Source of the DNA: Lentzea waywayandensis
GTDB taxonomy: Bacteria; Actinomycetota; Actinomycetes; Mycobacteriales; Pseudonocardiaceae
Assembly: GCF_900115955.1 (NCBI RefSeq)
Contig: NZ_FOYL01000005.1
Location: 558,001 to 622,000, forward strand
DNA length: 64,000 nucleotides
Direction of reading: 5' to 3'
Shown here: positions 59,869 to 64,000 of the stretch, piece after piece
Layout: every line of letters begins with the position of its first letter
Position numbering within the stretch: the first letter of the stretch is position 1
The notes under the pieces: model-generated
The model's database searches: none
Told to the model about the DNA's origin: nothing
The model's input: the letters and a program-made list of their open reading frames with translations, nothing else
Made by a program: the position numbers and the translations under genes

Positions 59869-60755
59869 GAAACCTGCCTGATCACGTCGAGAGCCGCGGT
59901 GATGGCGGGCCTGCGCGAGGCCTGGGTCCGCCACACCGCGTACAGCCGCCGCGTGGGCGTGGGCCGCAACGGCACGGCCCTGACGCTGTCCGGCACCTCG
60001 CCCCTGCCCAGCTGCGGGATCAGCGCGACCCCGATCCCCTTGGCCAGCAACGCGATCTGCGTCCGGTACTCGCTGATCTGGTACGCCACCACCGGTTCGA
60101 TGCCCGCGCCGTGGAACGTCCGCACCAGCCAGTCGTAGCAGATCGACCCTTCGGTCTGGCAGATCCACCGCTGCTCGGCGAGGTCGGCGGGTTCGAGGAA
60201 CTCCCTGTGCGACAACGGGTTCGTGGCCGGGATCAGCACCTCGGCGACGTCGTCGGCGATGAAGACGCGGGACAGCGACTCCGGCACCGGCAGTGGCGTG
60301 TTCGCCCAGTCGTGCACGATCGCCATGTCGAGCTCACCGCGGGCGACGGCCTCGGTGGCGTTGGGCGGGTCGATCTCCGTGAGCCGCACGTCGAGGGCCG
60401 GGTGCTGGTCGATCAGGCCCGCCAGGACGCCGGGGAGCAGTCCGCGCGCGGCCGTGGCGAACGCGCCGATGCAGAGCCGGCCGATCGCGGCGCCTCGCTG
60501 TTCCTCCAGCGCCACCTCGGCCTCCTCGACGAGCTTGAGGACCTGGCTCGCGGTGTCCGCGAGCAGGCGGGCGGCGTCGGTGAGGCGGACGCCGCGGCCA
60601 CTGCGTTCCAGCAGCGTGGTGCGGGTCTCGCGTTCGAGTTTGGCGATCTGCTGTGACACCGCGGACGGCGTGTAGCCGAGCACCTCGGCCGCGGCGCCGA
60701 CCGAGCCATGCACGGCGACGGCGTTCAGGGCCTTCAGCCTTCCCAGATCGAGCAT
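59865..60755 (-). CDS. LysR family regulator
   Basis: 296 residues. N-terminal helix-turn-helix (VHGSVGAAAEVLGYTPSAVSQQIAKLE) and a C-terminal substrate-binding domain (IGAFATAARGLLPGVL, GELDMAIVHDW). Divergent from the EamA transporter across 73 bp with two small palindromes, the usual design for a LysR regulator and its target. Inducer unknown. Confidence 0.92.
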   Translation of the reverse strand: MLDLGRLKALNAVAVHGSVGAAAEVLGYTPSAVSQQIAKLERETRTTLLERSGRGVRLTDAARLLADTASQVLKLVEEAEVALEEQRGAAIGRLCIGAFATAARGLLPGVLAGLIDQHPALDVRLTEIDPPNATEAVARGELDMAIVHDWANTPLPVPESLSRVFIADDVAEVLIPATNPLSHREFLEPADLAEQRWICQTEGSICYDWLVRTFHGAGIEPVVAYQISEYRTQIALLAKGIGVALIPQLGRGEVPDSVRAVPLRPTPTRRLYAVWRTQASRRPAITAALDVIRQVS

Positions 60756-60756
60756 G

Positions 60757-60807
60757 TAGCAATGCTAAACCCAGGTCCTTAGAAATCGGAACTAGTGCTA
60801 AATAGTT
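60757..60807. promoter_or_regulatory. LysR/EamA control region
   Basis: TAGCAATGCTA (60757-60767) is a perfect 11-bp palindrome two bases upstream of the lysR start. AACTA (60790-60794) and TAGTT (60803-60807) form a second inverted repeat before eamA. T-N-A spaced arms suit LysR binding. Confidence 0.5.
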
Positions 60808-60828
60808 GTCACGCGCAAGCTTGAGGGC

Positions 60829-61722
60829 ATGAGTCCCCGTCACGTCCTGCTCGCAGTGCTGGTTGCCGCCATCTGGGGCTTCAACTTCGTCGTGCTCAAG
60901 GTCGGCCTGGACGAGTTCCCGCCGATCCTGTTCTCCGCGCTGAGGTTCCTCGCGGCGGCGGTGCCCGCGATCTTCTTCGTCGGCCGGCCGTCGGTGCCGT
61001 GGCGCTGGGTCATCTCGGTCGGGCTGGTGCTGGGCGTCGCGAAGTTCAGCTTCCTTTTCATCGGCCTCAAGGCCGGCATGCCGTCCGGGCTGTCGAGCCT
61101 GGTGCTGCAGAGCCAGGTGATCTTCACGACGGTGTTCGCGGCGATCGTGCTGCGCGAACGGCCGAAGCGCGTGCAGATCACCGGCATCGCCCTGGCCGTC
61201 GCGGGCATCGGGGTGATCGCGTGGGACTACGGCCTCTCGTCGCCGCTGCTCGGGTTCGCGCTGATCATCGCGGCGGCGGCCTGCTGGGGCGTGTCGAACG
61301 TGCTGATGCGGTACGCGCGGCCCGCGGACACGTTGCGGTTCATGGTGTGGGTGAGCGCGGTGGCGGTGCTGCCGTTGTTCGCGCTGTCGGCCCTGACCGA
61401 GGACATGAGCGCGCTCGGCCGCCTCGACTGGAGCGGAGCAGCCGCCGTCGGGTACGTCGCGTGGATCTCGACGTTGCTCGGGTTCGGCATCTGGGGATTC
61501 CTGCTGCGCCAGTACGAGTCCTCGGTCGTGGCGCCGTTCTCGTTGCTGGTGCCGGTGTTCGGGATGCTCTCGGCGTGGGCGTTCCTCGGCGAGGACCTGA
61601 GCTGGCTGCAGGCGGCGGCCGGTGGCCTGGTGCTGGCCGGGCTCGCTATTCCGCTGCTGCTGGGGCGCCGGGCGGCACGAACGGAAGTCCTGCCGGAGCC
61701 CCTCGTTCCAGCAGGTCGATGA
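60829..61722 (+). CDS. EamA family (drug/metabolite) transporter
   Basis: 297 residues with ten hydrophobic helices in two EamA repeats: [21 protein letters not shown] begins the first and [14 protein letters not shown] the second. It should move amino acids or other metabolites out of the cell. Expression likely depends on the divergent LysR. The final 77 bp overlap the end of convergent cobQ, the longest overlap in the window. Confidence 0.92.
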   Translation: MSPRHVLLAVLVAAIWGFNFVVLKVGLDEFPPILFSALRFLAAAVPAIFFVGRPSVPWRWVISVGLVLGVAKFSFLFIGLKAGMPSGLSSLVLQSQVIFTTVFAAIVLRERPKRVQITGIALAVAGIGVIAWDYGLSSPLLGFALIIAAAACWGVSNVLMRYARPADTLRFMVWVSAVAVLPLFALSALTEDMSALGRLDWSGAAAVGYVAWISTLLGFGIWGFLLRQYESSVVAPFSLLVPVFGMLSAWAFLGEDLSWLQAAAGGLVLAGLAIPLLLGRRAARTEVLPEPLVPAGR

Positions 61723-63145
61723 CCGCCTTCGTGTCGAGGTGATCGGCGACCAGGTCGCCCAGCAGGTCCAGCTGGGCCTCGCGGGCGGCCTGGAAGCTCA
61801 CCTCACCCGGTTCGAAGTCGCGGCCCGCGCGCTCGGCCGCCCAGCGCAGGAACCTCCGGCGGAACGCGTCGTTCTCCAGCAGGCCGTGCCAGTGGGTGCC
61901 GATGATCCTTTCGGTCTGCGCGCCTTCCGTTCCGATCAACGGTTCCTCGGCGCTGCGGACGACCTGGCCGTGGTGGATCTCGTAGCCGGCGACGGGTTCG
62001 TCCCACGCGGTGCCCGACGGCGTGGCGAGCGTCTTGCGCGGCTGGAACCGGATGTCGACGTCGAGCAGGCCGAGTCCGTCGACCGTGCCGTACCCCGACT
62101 CCACGTCGTCCTCGATGTGCTTCGACAGCATCTGGAAGCCGCCGCAGATGCCGAGAACCGATCCGTCGAAGCGTTGGATCGCTTGCGCCAGACCGGTTTC
62201 CCGCAGCCACGCGAGGTCGGAGACCGTGGCCTTCGAGCCAGGCAGCACGACCAGGTCCGCGTCGGCCAGCCGGGACGGCTCCGTCACGAACCGCACCGAG
62301 ACGCCGGGCTCGCAGGCCAGCGCCTCCACGTCGGTGGCGTTCGAGATGCGCGGCAACCGGATCACGGCGACCCGCAGCCAGTCGCGCTTCGGCGGCTGCG
62401 GCCTGCCGATCACGCCGTCCGCGTTGTAGGACAACGAATCCTCGGCGTCGAGCCAGAGTTCCTCGCGCCACGGCAGCACGCCGAGCACCGGCCGTCCGGT
62501 CAGCTGCTTGAGCTGACGCAGGCCGGGTTCGAGCAACCGCTGATCGCCGCGGAACTTGTTGACGACGAAACCGGAGATCAACGCCTGGTCCGCCGCGTCG
62601 AGCACCGCGACCGTGCCGAAGAGGTGGGCGAACACGCCACCGCGGTCGATGTCGCCGACGACGAGCACCGGCAGGTTCGCGTTGACGGCCAGCCCCATGT
62701 TCGCGATGTCGTTGGGGCGCAGGTTGATTTCGGCCGGCGAGCCCGCGCCCTCGCAGATGACGACCTCGTGGTCCCGCCGCAGCCCGTCCAAAGTGGACAA
62801 AACGGTGCCGAGCAGCTGCTGCTTGCGTTCGCGGTAGCTCAGCGCGGAGACCTCACCTACCGCCTGGCCGAGCACGACGACCTGGGACGTGCGGTCGCTG
62901 CCGGGCTTGAGCAGCACCGGGTTGAACCGGACGCTGGGCTCCTTGAACGCCGCTCGCGCCTGCACCGCCTGAGCGCGCCCGATCTCGCCACCGTCGAGTG
63001 TGACGAACGAGTTGTTCGACATGTTCTGGGCCTTGAACGGCACGACGTCGACGCCCTGGCGTGCCAGAAAGCGGCACAGACCGGCCACCAGGACGCTCTT
63101 GCCCGCGTCCGAGGTCGTCCCACAGATCAACATCGCGCCCCGCAT
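61646..63145 (-). CDS. cobQ: adenosylcobyric acid synthase
   Basis: 499 residues. N-terminal ATPase: [13 protein letters not shown]-loop and [14 protein letters not shown]; glutamine amidotransferase domain with nucleophile in [11 protein letters not shown] and the His of [10 protein letters not shown]. It amidates the b, d, e and g side chains of adenosylcobyrinate a,c-diamide. ATG 63145 ([16 protein letters not shown]) chosen; ATG 63133 also possible. It is 38 kb from the B12 operon, lacks a riboswitch and is divergent from the hydrolase by 28 bp. Confidence 0.96.
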   Translation of the reverse strand: MRGAMLICGTTSDAGKSVLVAGLCRFLARQGVDVVPFKAQNMSNNSFVTLDGGEIGRAQAVQARAAFKEPSVRFNPVLLKPGSDRTSQVVVLGQAVGEVSALSYRERKQQLLGTVLSTLDGLRRDHEVVICEGAGSPAEINLRPNDIANMGLAVNANLPVLVVGDIDRGGVFAHLFGTVAVLDAADQALISGFVVNKFRGDQRLLEPGLRQLKQLTGRPVLGVLPWREELWLDAEDSLSYNADGVIGRPQPPKRDWLRVAVIRLPRISNATDVEALACEPGVSVRFVTEPSRLADADLVVLPGSKATVSDLAWLRETGLAQAIQRFDGSVLGICGGFQMLSKHIEDDVESGYGTVDGLGLLDVDIRFQPRKTLATPSGTAWDEPVAGYEIHHGQVVRSAEEPLIGTEGAQTERIIGTHWHGLLENDAFRRRFLRWAAERAGRDFEPGEVSFQAAREAQLDLLGDLVADHLDTKAVIDLLERGAPAGLPFVPPGAPAAAE

Positions 63146-63173
63146 GGACGCCAATGCTGCCATCATCACCCCC

Positions 63174-63854
63174 ATGCTCACCGTCGTGCTCATGCACAGC
63201 CCGTTCCTCGGCCCGTCGAGCATGCGCCCGCTCGCCGACGAACTGGCCTCCGACGGGGTGGCCGTCCTGCTGGCCGACCTGCAGATGACGATCAACGAGG
63301 CACCGGTGCACCAGCGGCTGATCGGCGCCTTCTCCGACGCCCTGGAGGACTCCGGCGTCGGCGGCCCGCTGGTGCTCGTGGGCCACAGCGGCGCGGGCCC
63401 GTTGCTGCCGTGCTTCGCCGACGCCCTCGAAGTGGAGGTGGCGGGCCTCGTGTTCCTCGACTCCGACCTGCCGACGCCGGGCAGGTCGTGGCGCGAGACC
63501 GTCGATCCCGCCCTCGTGAACAAGATCAAGGCGTCCGTGCGGGACGGCAAGCTGCCGCGCTGGGACCGCTGGTTCGACTCGGACCCGCTGGTGCTCGTGC
63601 CCGCCGGCCTGCGCGAGGAGATGCGCGACGAGGCACCCGAGGTGCCGTGGGAGTTCCTGAAGGAGCAGCGCCCGAGCGTCGAGTGGTCCGGGGCGTGCGG
63701 ATACGTGCAGCTGTCGTCGGCCTACGAGGACGCGGCGGCCCAGGCCACGGCGCTCGGCTGGCCCGTCGAACGCCTGGAGTCGCACCACCTGGCGGCCGCG
63801 ACGTCGCCCTCGGCTGTCGCGGCCGCGCTGAAGGCAGTGATCAGCAAACTGTGA
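63174..63854 (+). CDS. alpha/beta hydrolase fold protein
   Basis: 226 residues. [14 protein letters not shown] is the oxyanion region and [13 protein letters not shown] the nucleophile elbow (Ser of GHSGAG). His in [12 protein letters not shown] could complete the triad. Small, no lid domain of normal size, similar to uncharacterised actinomycete hydrolases. Divergent from cobQ; its last 14 bp overlap the end of the map gene. Confidence 0.85.
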   Translation: MLTVVLMHSPFLGPSSMRPLADELASDGVAVLLADLQMTINEAPVHQRLIGAFSDALEDSGVGGPLVLVGHSGAGPLLPCFADALEVEVAGLVFLDSDLPTPGRSWRETVDPALVNKIKASVRDGKLPRWDRWFDSDPLVLVPAGLREEMRDEAPEVPWEFLKEQRPSVEWSGACGYVQLSSAYEDAAAQATALGWPVERLESHHLAAATSPSAVAAALKAVISKL

Positions 63855-64000
63855 GGATCTCCGAGCCGGTCTCGGTCACGACGATCGTGTGCTCGAACTG
63901 AGCGGTCCAGCTCTTGTCCTTCGTGGTGACGGTCCAGCCGTCGTCCCACATCTCGCCCTCGTAGTCCCCGAGCGTGATCATCGGCTCGATCGTGAACGTC
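63841..64000 (-). CDS. map: methionine aminopeptidase type I, C-terminal part (cut by window edge)
   Basis: Only the last 53 residues are in the window, starting [12 protein letters not shown] and ending [20 protein letters not shown] holds a metal-binding Glu and QFEHT the second; both are signatures of MetAP type I, which removes initiator Met. It continues beyond position 64000. Confidence 0.9.
   Translation of the reverse strand, partial: TFTIEPMITLGDYEGEMWDDGWTVTTKDKSWTAQFEHTIVVTETGSEILTVC

Noticed and set aside
1..64000. CRISPR array, prophage or integrative element
   Set aside because: No spaced direct repeats, no integrase or transposase, no phage structural gene and no attachment-site duplication at the one tRNA-like gene were seen.

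Overview
The window is high-GC DNA with dense, often overlapping genes, frequent GTG/TTG starts and frequent ATGA/GTGA start-stop overlaps. It carries mycothione reductase, a PIG-L deacetylase, trypsin-like secreted proteases, a SARP-like STAND regulator and HspR/ClgR-type control of lon. Together these point to a filamentous actinomycete chromosome, most likely of the order Pseudonocardiales; that placement is inference from gene content. There is no transposase, integrase, phage gene or CRISPR array.

Layout. 1-7300: a methyltransferase, an odd tRNA-like gene, a conserved hypothetical, yaaA, a RIO-type kinase behind a small leader ORF, a DEAD-box RNA helicase and an MFS exporter. 7271-11900: a heterodimeric ABC exporter and a secreted expansin-like/lectin protein. 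11950-16250: a siroheme synthase-like protein, a PIG-L deacetylase, a trypsin-like protease and a secreted zinc metalloprotease. 16353-23705 (minus strand): a cobalamin operon under a B12 riboswitch, in the order chelatase (ChlI/ChlD fusion), cobO, cobB, cobM-like, CbiE/T-like, CbiG/CobJ-like. The last three look eroded or rebuilt. cobQ sits apart at 61646-63145. 23814-31920: a DUF3800-like protein, an aldolase, a TetR/quinone oxidoreductase pair with clear operators, a P450, a bioF-like gene, an acetyltransferase, a protease, a LysE exporter and a lectin. 31954-42793: a STAND/TPR regulator, two trypsin-like proteases (one with a changed oxyanion-hole residue), an M48 peptidase, a hydrolase, a third ABC exporter, a hexapeptide acetyltransferase, a streptogrisin-type protease and a SigE-type sigma factor with its partner. 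42871-49960: a membrane patatin, a single-chain PheRS-like protein with a structured leader, an S-adenosyl methyltransferase divergent from a degenerate P450, and lon with ClgR and HspR sites. 49965-64000: three tandem secreted AMIN-like proteins, a polysaccharide deacetylase, a PEBP protein, a 144-bp palindrome, mycothione reductase, a flavodoxin, a VOC protein, GntR/MFS, an epoxide hydrolase, a winged-helix protein, LysR/EamA, cobQ, a hydrolase and the end of a methionine aminopeptidase.

How they work together. The clearest functional unit is late B12 synthesis (chelation, adenosylation, a,c-amidation; peripheral amidation by cobQ) under riboswitch control. The rest is a mixture of secreted hydrolases and lectins, efflux systems with local regulators, and proteostasis. 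The most unusual items are the single-chain PheRS-like protein, the eroded corrin methyltransferase block, the tRNA-like gene with a 9-nt anticodon loop, the P450-like protein without a heme loop, the DDSGGP protease and the long palindrome.
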